From Sulfitobacter sp. (lineage in GTDB: Bacteria; Pseudomonadota; Alphaproteobacteria; Rhodobacterales; Rhodobacteraceae), in contig JAQXCD010000034.1 of assembly GCA_029252045.1 (NCBI GenBank), positions 21,255 through 85,254 of the forward strand: a stretch of DNA of 64,000 nucleotides, in the 5' to 3' direction. Below, piece by piece: positions 46,965 to 56,010 of the stretch. A model generated the notes under the pieces. It saw nothing but the letters and a program-made list of their open reading frames with translations. It ran no database searches and was not told the DNA's origin. Position 1 is the first letter of the stretch, and every line of letters starts with the position of its first letter. The position numbers were made by a program, and so were the translations under genes.

Positions 46965-48503
46965 ATGACCACCCTTACCCTAACCCCCGGCATGGTCACC
47001 CTTGCCGATCTGGAACAGATTTTTCGCGACGGGGCGAGCGTTACACTGGACCCGTCCTGCCATGCGGGCATTCTGGAGGCCCACGCGCGGATCCAAGCCG
47101 CAGCAAACGGCACCGCGGCTGTTTACGGTGTGAACACCGGCTTTGGTAAACTCGCCTCGGTCAAGATCGCGGCGAAAGACACCGCCACGCTGCAACGCAA
47201 TCTGATCCTGTCTCATTGCTGCGGCGTGGGGGAGCCGATCCCGCAAGCACATGCGCGGCTGATGATGGCACTCAAGCTGCTGTCGTTGGGGCGCGGTGCC
47301 TCGGGTGTGCGGATGGAGGTAGTGACGCTGTTGGAGCAGATGCTGGCCTGCGGCGTGACGCCCGTGATCCCTGTCCAGGGGTCGGTGGGCGCGTCCGGTG
47401 ATCTGGCGCCGCTGGCACATATGGCAGCCGTGATGATGGGACACGCCGAGGCGACCTATCAGGGCGCGACACTCGGCGGGGCGGAGGCTTTGCAACGCGC
47501 GGGCCTGACGCCTGTGGTGCTGGGCGCCAAGGAAGGTCTGGCCCTGATCAACGGCACACAATTCAGCACGGCTTTTGCACTGGCGGGACTGTTCGGCGCT
47601 TGGGGTGCGATGAACGCGGCTTTGGTCACATCTGCCCTCAGCACCGATGCGATTATGGGGTCCACAGCGCCCTTGCAGCCTGAAATCCACGCCCTGCGCG
47701 GCCATGCAGGCCAGATTGACGCGGCGGCGACCATGCGTGCGCTGCTGGACGGATCGGTCATCCGCGACAGCCATATGGAAGGCGACGCGCGCGTGCAGGA
47801 CCCCTATTGCATCCGCTGCCAGCCGCAGGTGACTGGAGCCGCAATGGACGTGTTGCGCATGGCTGCCAAAACGCTGGAGATTGAGGCGAACGCGGCCACG
47901 GACAACCCGCTGGTGCTGACCGAAGCCGGGCTGATTGTGTCGGGCGGGAATTTCCATGCCGAACCGGTGGGCTTTGCGGCCGATATGATCGCCCTCGCCG
48001 TGGCCGAGATTGGCGCCATTGCCCAGCGGCGGATTGCGCTGATTGTTGATCCTGTCCTCAGCCATGATCTGCCGCCCTTCCTGACACCCAATCCGGGTCT
48101 CAACTCGGGCTATATGATCGCCGAGGTGACAACCGCCGCGTTGATGAGCGAGAACAAGCATCTGGCGAACCCGTGCGTGACAGACAGCACACCGACCTCT
48201 GCCAATCAGGAAGACCATGTGAGCATGGCAGCCCACGGCGCGGTGCGGCTGGCGCGGATGGTGGCGAACCTCGAGCGGATTCTGGGGGTCGAGTTGTTAT
48301 GTGCGGCCCAAGGCATCGAGTTCCGCGCGCCCTTGACCACCAGTGCACCGCTGACCGCTGTTGTTGCCATGCTGCGGGGCCATGTCGCCACGCTGGGCGA
48401 TGACCGCTATCTGGCACCCGATCTGGAACAGGCCGCGACATTGGTGCGCAACGGGACAGTCAGTGCAAGTCCGGGCATCGCAATGCCGCAGCTGCGTATA
48501 TGA
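46965..48503 (+). CDS. hutH: Histidine ammonia-lyase
   Basis: Removes ammonia from histidine to give urocanate; 512 residues. The catalytic MIO cofactor forms from Ala-Ser-Gly in [15 protein letters not shown]. Other landmarks are [50 protein letters not shown] and [14 protein letters not shown] precedes the ATG at good spacing. The ATG also overlaps the stop of a short open frame upstream. Urocanase, imidazolonepropionase and later enzymes are not in the window. Confidence 0.96.
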   Translation: MTTLTLTPGMVTLADLEQIFRDGASVTLDPSCHAGILEAHARIQAAANGTAAVYGVNTGFGKLASVKIAAKDTATLQRNLILSHCCGVGEPIPQAHARLMMALKLLSLGRGASGVRMEVVTLLEQMLACGVTPVIPVQGSVGASGDLAPLAHMAAVMMGHAEATYQGATLGGAEALQRAGLTPVVLGAKEGLALINGTQFSTAFALAGLFGAWGAMNAALVTSALSTDAIMGSTAPLQPEIHALRGHAGQIDAAATMRALLDGSVIRDSHMEGDARVQDPYCIRCQPQVTGAAMDVLRMAAKTLEIEANAATDNPLVLTEAGLIVSGGNFHAEPVGFAADMIALAVAEIGAIAQRRIALIVDPVLSHDLPPFLTPNPGLNSGYMIAEVTTAALMSENKHLANPCVTDSTPTSANQEDHVSMAAHGAVRLARMVANLERILGVELLCAAQGIEFRAPLTTSAPLTAVVAMLRGHVATLGDDRYLAPDLEQAATLVRNGTVSASPGIAMPQLRI

Positions 48504-48583
48504 ACTGCTGATCTTTTGCGGGATAGGACCCGCGCCGCAGATGTGTCTCTTGGGCTGGCCCTCACTGGCGGCGGCAACGCCGT

Positions 48584-49273
48584 CTAGTATTGCGTCGTCA
48601 CCCTATGACCTTCGCGGGAGGTCAAGCGCACAAAGGCGACCGCCTTTTCGTCCCACCATGTCGAGCGTTCGGTCTGAAACAAGGCACGCCCCTCTGTGCA
48701 CCCCAGATGATCGGCCAGCACCGCATCAGCCTGCACCGCATGAAAGCTGATCTGCACGTTCGAGAATGGAACAGCGGCGACCAGCCATTCGTTCGGGCTG
48801 CTTTTCGAGAAATCATTGTGCTCTGCATCAGGGGTCACCGCCAGATTGATCCAGCGGTCTTCGTGCTGATAAGGCGTGCCATCAGCGTAGTGCATACAGG
48901 TCAGGTGAACCACCCTACCCGCCGCGTCCAGCCCAAGACGGGCCCGCAGCCAGTCTGGCGCAGGCATAACGGCCCGATGCACCAGTGCATAGCGATACTC
49001 GGCACCCGACTTTTCAATCTCGTGGCGGACGATCGGAATTTCAAACCGCGCTGCGCGCACCGGCGCCATACGGACCCGTGTGCCCGCTTTTCGTTTACGC
49101 TCGATGATGCCCTCATCCGCCAGCTCGCGCATGGCGCGGTTGACGGTTGCGCGGGCACAACCATAACTCTCGGCCAGATCGACCTCGCTGGGCATGGCGC
49201 CACCGGGGGCCAGCGCGCCCGTCGTAATCTGGTTGAAGATATCAGCCTTGATATCGCGGTACGTCACAGACAT
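48584..49273 (-). CDS. hutC: Histidine utilisation repressor HutC (GntR family)
   Basis: A 229-residue GntR-type regulator. The DNA-binding domain has GGAMPSEVDLAESYGCARAT and ADEGIIERKRKAGTRVR, and the effector domain of the UTRA type contains VVHLTCMHYADGTPYQHEDR. HutC proteins repress hut genes and are released by urocanate. It is convergent with hutH and 88 bases downstream of the Rieske oxygenase gene on the same strand. Confidence 0.93.
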   Translation of the reverse strand: MSVTYRDIKADIFNQITTGALAPGGAMPSEVDLAESYGCARATVNRAMRELADEGIIERKRKAGTRVRMAPVRAARFEIPIVRHEIEKSGAEYRYALVHRAVMPAPDWLRARLGLDAAGRVVHLTCMHYADGTPYQHEDRWINLAVTPDAEHNDFSKSSPNEWLVAAVPFSNVQISFHAVQADAVLADHLGCTEGRALFQTERSTWWDEKAVAFVRLTSREGHRVTTQY

Positions 49274-49361
49274 GGGCCGGCTTTCACCGGATCAAAAGCC
49301 ACGCAAACTGCATCCATGCGCCCGACGGAAAGGACTGTGCCGCCGGTCATAAGCATCACCC

Positions 49362-50402
49362 TCAACCTTCCATTTTCGCATCAACCATGGCCTCTTCGGC
49401 GATCATCGCCTCCAGCCGGCGGCGAAAACGCAGCTGACCCGCGTCAATGCCAAGATCGATATGGGGGGACGTCTTGGTGTCCATTCCAATTTGAACCTGA
49501 TCCAGAACCGCGCGGTCTTCCTCAAAGGCCTTGCGCACATCCTCGCTCATCATCGCAGAGAGCACCTCATCGTCGGGGCGGATGTTGCGCAGCTGGAACC
49601 AGTAGTACCGCGTCTCGTTTGCGGTGGTTGGCGTCATGAAGTTATAGCTGTCCATGATGAATGTCTTCTCGTGCAGCGGGCCATCGATGCCGCCTGTTCC
49701 GGCGGGAGTGAACACCGCGCGGATCAAGGCATGACTGGGGTACTGTACCTCATAGTGCTGCAAGCGGTCACAATTGCCGGTGAACTCGACAATTTTTTTG
49801 TAAAAGGGCGCGGGTTCGTGATCCATCATCCAACGGTGCACAATCACACCATCCTCCGTCTTGGTCACGCGCAGCGGCGTGTCTTTGGTGGCATTGGTCG
49901 CGAATGAGCTTTGATGCACCCAGGCCACATGGGTGGGGTCCAGCAGGTTGTCGCACATCAACAGGTAGTTGCACTTCAACTCCATCGCAGCGCCCTGGTT
50001 GATCCCCCAGGCGGGATTGTCGAAATTGGGAATGTCCATGATTTCGTTCACGTCTGCGATGGCAGCATTGCCCATCCAGATCCAGACCAGCCCGTAGCGC
50101 TCGTGAATCGGAAAAGGCCGCACACGCGCCGCAGAGGGAATGCGCCCGCCGCCCGGCGCCCAGACACATTGCCCTGCACAATCGAATGTCAGCCCGTGAT
50201 AGCCACACTCAACCGTATTGCCTTTGATCCGGCCTTTAGACAGGGGCAGCTTGCGGTGCGGGCAGGCATCCTCAAGAGCAATCACTTCCCCCTCTTCATT
50301 GCGGAAAACGCAGATTTTCTCCCCCAGAACGAGGATTTGCTGCAAATCATTGGTGATTTCACTGCTCCATGCAGCGACGTACCAGGCGTTTTTCAGAAAC
50401 AC
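49362..50402 (-). CDS. Rieske-type aromatic ring-hydroxylating oxygenase, alpha subunit (VanA-like)
   Basis: Oxygenase component of 346 residues. The Rieske iron-sulfur ligands are CPH in DACPHRKLPLSKG and CGYH in TVECGYHGLTF. The mononuclear iron site is in CDNLLDPTHVAWVH. Its layout is closest to vanillate demethylase-type oxygenases; the substrate is unknown. No reductase gene is adjacent. It starts at a GTG with a perfect AGGAGG (50410-50415) seven bases upstream, which decides the start. The gene lies upstream of hutC on the same strand and may share its transcript. Confidence 0.93.
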   Translation of the reverse strand: MFLKNAWYVAAWSSEITNDLQQILVLGEKICVFRNEEGEVIALEDACPHRKLPLSKGRIKGNTVECGYHGLTFDCAGQCVWAPGGGRIPSAARVRPFPIHERYGLVWIWMGNAAIADVNEIMDIPNFDNPAWGINQGAAMELKCNYLLMCDNLLDPTHVAWVHQSSFATNATKDTPLRVTKTEDGVIVHRWMMDHEPAPFYKKIVEFTGNCDRLQHYEVQYPSHALIRAVFTPAGTGGIDGPLHEKTFIMDSYNFMTPTTANETRYYWFQLRNIRPDDEVLSAMMSEDVRKAFEEDRAVLDQVQIGMDTKTSPHIDLGIDAGQLRFRRRLEAMIAEEAMVDAKMEG

Positions 50403-50422
50403 GACGGGACCTCCTAAAAGTC

Positions 50423-50452
50423 AGTATAAATAATGATATGTCTGGACTTAAT
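50423..50452 (-). promoter_or_regulatory. Candidate regulatory element upstream of the Rieske gene
   Basis: On the coding (minus) strand this region has ATTAAGTC followed by ATTTATACT, about 20 bases before the AGGAGG of the Rieske gene. The second block is identical to one upstream of hutH, and the first is the inverse of the hutH block, suggesting shared control. Confidence 0.35.
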
Positions 50453-50568
50453 GAAAGTGTAGCTTTTTCTACTGCCACCCGTCGAAAGTTTCACCATCGC
50501 AATCAAAATTTGCGCTGCGGTCATACGCCCCCCTATGACAGGGGGCGTGCTATTATCGTAAGGTAGGG

Positions 50569-51510
50569 CTACATGCGGGCATCGATCACCTTGATCAGCT
50601 TTTTATGGTCTGCGTCAAAGTTACGGATCCCTTCAGCCAGCTTTTCGGTCGCCATGGCATCGCCATTCATTTCCCAACGGAATGTCGCTTCATCCATCGC
50701 AACAGGTGCAACACCGCTTGCGTTTTCAGGCGAGAGTACACGCGGCAGCATGCTGGTATCATTGCCCATCTCGTCCAGATAGTTCGGCGAGATCGTCAGG
50801 TTGTCACAGCCCGCCAGCGCCTTGATCTGGTCCACACTGCGGAAGGACGCGCCCATCACAATTGTAGGGATGTTGTTGGATTTGTAATAGTCATAGATCG
50901 CGCGCACGGATTTCACGCCCGGATCTTCGTCAGGGGCATAGTGGTCACGGCCTTCGGCCTTTTTGTACCAATCGGTGATCCGGCCCACAAAAGGCGAGAT
51001 CAGGAAGGATTTAGCATCCGCACAGGCCACGGCCTGCGCCATCGAGAACAGCAATGTCAGGTTACAATCAATGCCCTCGGCTTGCAGGATTTCCGCCGCG
51101 CGGATGCCCTCCCAAGTCGACGCAAGTTTGATCAGGACCTGCCCTTTGTTCACACCGCGTTTCTCGTATTCGGCAATGATTGCACGGGCACGGGCAACGG
51201 AAGCCTCTGCGTCAAACGACAGGCAGGCGTCCACTTCGGTGGATACGCGGCCCGGCACAAGCGCGGCCAGCTCTGCGCCCATCGCTACGGTCAAAACTTC
51301 TGTCACCTGTTCGGCGTTCAGGCCTGCGGCTTTGCCTGCCTCGATCTCTTTGACAACCAGCGCTTCAGAGGCCGGATCGGTCAGGGCCTTGAGGACGAGC
51401 GAAGGATTTGTGGTGCAATCTACGGGCTTGTACATCTTCACGGCGGCAACTTCGCCGGTGTCCGCTACAACGGTGGTCATCGCGCGCAACTGGTCTAGCA
51501 CATTGGTCAT
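50569..51510 (-). CDS. tal: Transaldolase
   Basis: Pentose-phosphate enzyme transferring dihydroxyacetone units, 313 residues, the length of the classical TalB type. The Schiff-base lysine is in VLIKLASTWEGIRAAE. Other markers are DCTTNPSLVLKAL, GRVSTEVDACLSFD and TISPNYLDEM. It stands alone, and 166 bases separate it from the Rieske gene on the same strand. Confidence 0.96.
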   Translation of the reverse strand: MTNVLDQLRAMTTVVADTGEVAAVKMYKPVDCTTNPSLVLKALTDPASEALVVKEIEAGKAAGLNAEQVTEVLTVAMGAELAALVPGRVSTEVDACLSFDAEASVARARAIIAEYEKRGVNKGQVLIKLASTWEGIRAAEILQAEGIDCNLTLLFSMAQAVACADAKSFLISPFVGRITDWYKKAEGRDHYAPDEDPGVKSVRAIYDYYKSNNIPTIVMGASFRSVDQIKALAGCDNLTISPNYLDEMGNDTSMLPRVLSPENASGVAPVAMDEATFRWEMNGDAMATEKLAEGIRNFDADHKKLIKVIDARM

Positions 51511-51659
51511 ATCTTGGTTCCTTCTCTGCGCGGCAGATGCGGCCGCTGCTGGGTTGTCCTATTCGCAACAGGTCTAGCCCAGTTGGCAGGCCTTTTCCAT
51601 CCACCTTAGGTCTGCGTATTGCTATTGTTCCAGCCCCGCAGGTCCACATTTCCGCCTAA

Positions 51660-52088
51660 TCAATAGCCGTGAAACTCCAGCAACATCGCCGTGCGGTCTT
51701 CGGTTACTTTCGTCAGGCAGTTTGACAAGGCCATCGGCTGGATCGAGCCGCCGGCAAAGGGGCTGGCTTGCACCGTGCAGGCCGCATCGCGGTAGGCCAG
51801 CCATTGCCGCTGTGCCTCCAGCAGCGCCTGCCCCTGCCCGATGGCATCCGCGAATGACTTGGCCGAAGCCCAGGCCGCGTTCAGTGCTTCGTCCGCAACC
51901 TCAAAATCGCGGGCGGCGGCGGCGTTCATTTCGCTTTGTGTTTGGGCTTCGGTGCCGTCTTGGATGGTTTGTGCGTGAACGGGTTGGCCCCCGACAAGAG
52001 TTATACAGATCAGGGCGGCCCCCAGTTGCGGGAACCGGTAGCACCGCGGTGCGGATGGCCGTGGGGTGTTTGACGCTCGCATGATCAA
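51660..52088 (-). CDS. LprI-like (DUF1311) secreted protein
   Basis: The 142-residue protein starts with a signal peptide (LGAALICITLVGGQPVHAQ). A lysozyme inhibitor LprI N-terminal-type domain follows: TQSEMNAAAARDFEVADEAL, LLEAQRQWLAYRDAACT and a C-terminal cysteine in LSNCLTKVTEDRTAMLL. Members may inhibit host or bacterial lysozyme, but most are uncharacterised. It lies 15 bases after the SbcC-like gene on the same strand. Confidence 0.78.
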   Translation of the reverse strand: MIMRASNTPRPSAPRCYRFPQLGAALICITLVGGQPVHAQTIQDGTEAQTQSEMNAAAARDFEVADEALNAAWASAKSFADAIGQGQALLEAQRQWLAYRDAACTVQASPFAGGSIQPMALSNCLTKVTEDRTAMLLEFHGY

Positions 52089-52103
52089 CTCTCTTTCTGG
52101 TAT

Positions 52104-54740
52104 CTAGGGGCTTTCTGCAATCTCGACCTGCGGGCGCATGCCGCCCAATCCGGCAAAGGCCATCTGACGGCACGAAAATACAATCACCTGCTGGTCGGCT
52201 GCAACACGGTGCAGTGCCGTGAACATCGCGGTGATACGCATGTCGTCAGAATAGACCAGCGCATCATCCAGAATAATCGGCATGGGTTTGCCCTGCCGCG
52301 CAAACAGCCGCGCAAAGGCCAGCCGCGTCAGGATGGCAATCTGCTCTTGTGTGCCCCCGCTGAGCATTTCCACAGGCTCGTCCAGCCCGCCCCGCGCCAG
52401 GCCTTGCGGCAACATCGACGCCGGGTCAAAGCTGAGGGCGGCATCCGCATGCAACAGCGCCAGCAGCGGGGCCAGCTCCGCCTGAACAGGGCCGAAATAC
52501 GCATCTTGAGCCGCACCGCGTTTGGCGCGCAGGGCTTCTACCAACAGCATGAGGCCTGCCGCTTCATGGGCAAAGCGGTCCGCACGCTCTTGGGCAGCCA
52601 GCATCAGGCCTTCGGCCTCGTCGCGCTTTTCCTCCACACCGTCTTCGGCGCGCGCCCGGATGGTGGCGCCCAGATCGGCGATGCGTGTGGTCAGGCGGGT
52701 GTGCTCTTCGCGGGCATGATCGGCGGCAGATGTGGCGCGGGCCAGATCGGCCTGTGCCGTTGCCAGATCCGGGGCGTTTGCCTCCAGCGCCGTCACGACT
52801 GCAAGGGTATCTGCAACAGCAACCTGCGCAATCGACGCATCCCGTGCGGCCTGCGCCTTGCGCGCCTCAAAGCTGTCAGCGGCGCCATAGACGGCGGCAG
52901 CTGTTTGATATGTGGCCTCCGCTGCATCCCGCAACGCTTGCGCGCGCGCCTGTCCCATGCGTGCGACATCGCGTCCATCACGGCTGCGATCATAGGCAGC
53001 CCGCGCTACCGCTTCGTCCAGTTGCGCGGCCTCATGCTGGCGCGCAATTTCTGCGGGATCACCCGATGTCTCCGGTCCCGCCAAAGCATCAACCTCGGCG
53101 CGCGCACGGGCAAGGTCTGCTTGCAGCTTTTCCACCCCTGTCGGTGCGAGTGTCTCCAGCACGTTTTTAAGCAGTGCGATTTGTGCGGTTATGTCCTGCC
53201 GACCGGCAGCCGCACGGCGCGCGGCGTCGATGTTGGGGACACCAGCCGCCTCCAGCGCCGAACGCAAACCCGACTGGGCCGCTGTGAGAGTTTCAAGGTC
53301 GGCCGCCGCATTTCCCGGATCAAGGATCATCCGGCCAATGCCTTCCAGATCAAACACCTGCCGCTGCACCACGGCATGTGTCCCCTCCGTCAGGGCCCCT
53401 CCGTCCGAGCGGACCTTGGACGCGCCCTCATAGGTCAGGTGCATCTGGACGCCTCCGGCAGCGGCTTCCGATTGGGCGCGCAACATCTCTGAATGGGCAG
53501 CCTCAACACGGCCCAGCAATTGGGGCGTGACGCTTTGCGCTGCAAGGCTTGCCGTTGCCTCCTCCAACGCGGACCGCTTCGCTGTAACCTGCGCCATCAA
53601 GGCCGTCAGACGGTCACATGTTTCGGCTGCATTCTTGCGCAACGCACCCTGCTGCACGGCATCTTTCGCAGCTGCGGTCTTTGCCAAAACGGCTGTGGCC
53701 TGCGTCAGCGCTTGTTGGGCATTGTCAGTCGCGGCATCCGCTGCACGCGCCTGATCAACCGCCTGTGCATGCGTGCTGGTCGCTTGCTCAAACGCGCGGC
53801 CTGCACGGTCAAACGCCTGCGCTGCCGCAATCAACGCATCCAATCGGGACTGCACACTGTCCAGCTCCAGCTGGCGCAGGGCAGCCTGATCACGGGCCTG
53901 CACAAGTTTGTCTGCATGGGTCTGTGCGGCGCTAAAGGCGGCTTGCGCGCGGGCAAGCTCTGTGGTCCGCGCCTCCCGCGCGGCGGGGGATTGCAACTGT
54001 TCAAGACGAGTTGTCACATCACGCCGCTGCACCAGCGCCTCTGCCAAGGCGCGACAGGTGCGGTCAAGTTCCTCATGCCGTGCGGCATGGGCCTCGGCCT
54101 CTTGCAGCGCTTCTTTCCACGGGCCGTTCGCTTTGGGTTGTCCGGTGGCAGTGGCAAGACGGCCAAGCGCCTGCACCGCAGCCTCGATCACGCGGTCCAT
54201 CCGGCGGCCGCCGGTGACCATGTCAATCTCGCCCGCGACCGACGACAGCAGATCACGGCGCGCGCCCAGCAGGCGCTCCTTCTCGGTCTTGTCGGCGCCC
54301 GTACTGCCCGCAGGCTCCAGCGCCGTAATGCCCTGGCGCACCCACAACAGGCCCGCAGGCCCCTCTATTCCTGTGCCCATCAGCTGTGCGATCCAGCGCT
54401 CGGCCTCATCGTCCAGCGCCACCAGCGTGCCCTGCGCATCGCGGACAGAAGCGCGCTTTTGCGCCAGAAACGACTTCTCGAGCGTGAACAGACCTGCCGG
54501 CAATTCGATCTGCGCGCTGACCCGTACCGGCCCTCCCGCACGCGGCTGAAGGGATTTCACTTCGCGCGTGGCGGCGCTGTACTTTAGGAAAAACAGTGCA
54601 TGCAGCGCATCAAAGAAAGTGGATTTACCAAACTCGTTCGCCTCTGAGACCACACTGACGCCATCGCCGATGCCGCTGATTGTTGCGGTCTGGCCCGCAA
54701 ACTTGCGGACATTGGACAAGGTGAGACTGCGCAGTTTCAT
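52104..54740 (-). CDS. SbcC/YhaN-like ATPase of a DNA repair pair
   Basis: An 878-residue SMC-type protein with a split ATPase and a long alanine-, glutamate- and arginine-rich coiled coil between. The N-terminal part has SNVRKFAGQTATISGI and a P-loop SEANEFGKSTFFDAL, in which the usual first glycine is replaced (EANEFGKS). The C-terminal half has the signature LSGGTQEQIAILTRLAFARL and Walker B PIILDDALVYSDDMR. It overlaps the phosphoesterase gene by four bases. Together they resemble SbcCD or YhaNO, which process DNA ends. Confidence 0.88.
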   Translation of the reverse strand: MKLRSLTLSNVRKFAGQTATISGIGDGVSVVSEANEFGKSTFFDALHALFFLKYSAATREVKSLQPRAGGPVRVSAQIELPAGLFTLEKSFLAQKRASVRDAQGTLVALDDEAERWIAQLMGTGIEGPAGLLWVRQGITALEPAGSTGADKTEKERLLGARRDLLSSVAGEIDMVTGGRRMDRVIEAAVQALGRLATATGQPKANGPWKEALQEAEAHAARHEELDRTCRALAEALVQRRDVTTRLEQLQSPAAREARTTELARAQAAFSAAQTHADKLVQARDQAALRQLELDSVQSRLDALIAAAQAFDRAGRAFEQATSTHAQAVDQARAADAATDNAQQALTQATAVLAKTAAAKDAVQQGALRKNAAETCDRLTALMAQVTAKRSALEEATASLAAQSVTPQLLGRVEAAHSEMLRAQSEAAAGGVQMHLTYEGASKVRSDGGALTEGTHAVVQRQVFDLEGIGRMILDPGNAAADLETLTAAQSGLRSALEAAGVPNIDAARRAAAGRQDITAQIALLKNVLETLAPTGVEKLQADLARARAEVDALAGPETSGDPAEIARQHEAAQLDEAVARAAYDRSRDGRDVARMGQARAQALRDAAEATYQTAAAVYGAADSFEARKAQAARDASIAQVAVADTLAVVTALEANAPDLATAQADLARATSAADHAREEHTRLTTRIADLGATIRARAEDGVEEKRDEAEGLMLAAQERADRFAHEAAGLMLLVEALRAKRGAAQDAYFGPVQAELAPLLALLHADAALSFDPASMLPQGLARGGLDEPVEMLSGGTQEQIAILTRLAFARLFARQGKPMPIILDDALVYSDDMRITAMFTALHRVAADQQVIVFSCRQMAFAGLGGMRPQVEIAESP

Positions 54741-55870
54741 GCCTCCTCCCCGCCCACAAAGGCAAAGAGCTGGGCCAATGCTGTGGCTGCTACACGCCGC
54801 TCGGATGCGGAGATGTCCGCATTTTGCGCACGGGTGGACAGCGCGTCCGCCGCTTGGCGCAGCGCGCCACCGGACGGGTCTATCGCCTCAAGATCGGCCG
54901 TGTCATGGGCCAACAGGACTGCGTCCAAATCGTGGGTAAGGCTCAGGAAATCAGGAGCTGCGTGGGTGAGCGCTGCGCGCAGATGCTGCATTTGCTGCAC
55001 GCCAAGTCGCCCCTGCGCTGTGACCTGTACCATCGTGTCACGGCGGGTTTCGAGCGGTGGCAGCGCGGCAGTAATCAATGCCGCACTGTCGTCCTGCGGG
55101 GTCAGCTCCAGCGCGATACGGTGCCAACCAATTTCACCGGTGCGGACCGGCACCACCTCGGGCACCGCACCCGCACCTGCACCTGCAAGAGCCACCGCAA
55201 GCGCCGTTCCCTGTCCTTGGTGTTTAAAACTATCCGCTTCGGGTGTGCCCGAATACCACGTCGTGCTGCTGACCCTGATCTGGCCATGCCAATCCCCAAG
55301 GGCCAAATACTCAAGCCCTGCCTGTGTAGCGCGGTCCGGCGGAATTGTACCACTCGGGCCCTCGGCCGCGTCATTTCCGAAGTCATGGATGCCGCCATGG
55401 CCCAATCCGATACGGATGGCCCCTTCGGGTGTGGCCTGCCCCATGTCGGCAGTCAGATCACGGCCCGGATTGCGCACCGTACAAGGGGCGGGCAGGACAT
55501 AGGCACCGCCCAGATCAATCGGCGCGGCACTCAGCGCGGTAATTACATTTGCGGGTTTGTCGCGTGTGATCGTCTGCCACAGCTCGCTTGCGGCAAGGCT
55601 GTCGTGGTTGCCGGGCATCAAAACCCATGTGATGTCCCCGGCCTGTGCCATCGCGTTCAACGCCTGACGGGTGATCGCGGGCGCGGGTGTTTGTTGGTCG
55701 AATGTATCGCCGGCCAGCAGCACCACAGCGGCACCTTGCGCGCGCGCCACATCTGCCAGACGGGCGAGCGCCCCGTGACGGGCCAGCCGCAACCGCCCCC
55801 GCACATCTTCGCTGTGGCGGCCGAAAGGCTTGCCCAGATGCAGATCGGAAGAGTGGATAAAGCGGAACAT
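54737..55870 (-). CDS. SbcD/YhaO-like metallophosphoesterase
   Basis: Calcineurin-like nuclease of about 377 residues. Metal motifs are SDLHLGKPFG, LLAGDTFDQQ, PGNHDSLA, LGHGGIH and LGDWHGQ. I start it at MFRFIHSSDLHLG (ATG at 55868-55870); a longer frame to 55978 adds 36 unrelated residues. It is translationally coupled to the SbcC-like gene. The pair should act as a nuclease-ATPase on DNA ends or hairpins. Confidence 0.92.
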   Translation of the reverse strand: MFRFIHSSDLHLGKPFGRHSEDVRGRLRLARHGALARLADVARAQGAAVVLLAGDTFDQQTPAPAITRQALNAMAQAGDITWVLMPGNHDSLAASELWQTITRDKPANVITALSAAPIDLGGAYVLPAPCTVRNPGRDLTADMGQATPEGAIRIGLGHGGIHDFGNDAAEGPSGTIPPDRATQAGLEYLALGDWHGQIRVSSTTWYSGTPEADSFKHQGQGTALAVALAGAGAGAVPEVVPVRTGEIGWHRIALELTPQDDSAALITAALPPLETRRDTMVQVTAQGRLGVQQMQHLRAALTHAAPDFLSLTHDLDAVLLAHDTADLEAIDPSGGALRQAADALSTRAQNADISASERRVAATALAQLFAFVGGEEA

Positions 55871-56010
55871 CACGTGCTTTCGGCAGGGGAAGGACGGCGC
55901 AATCTGGCCTGCTGCGCGGCGGAGGGTCAAGCGGTGAATTCCGATAGGGTAGCGGCAATCAACTTTAACTTGAACCAAACCGCCCTCTGCGGCGTTGCAT
56001 CCTGTATGCT

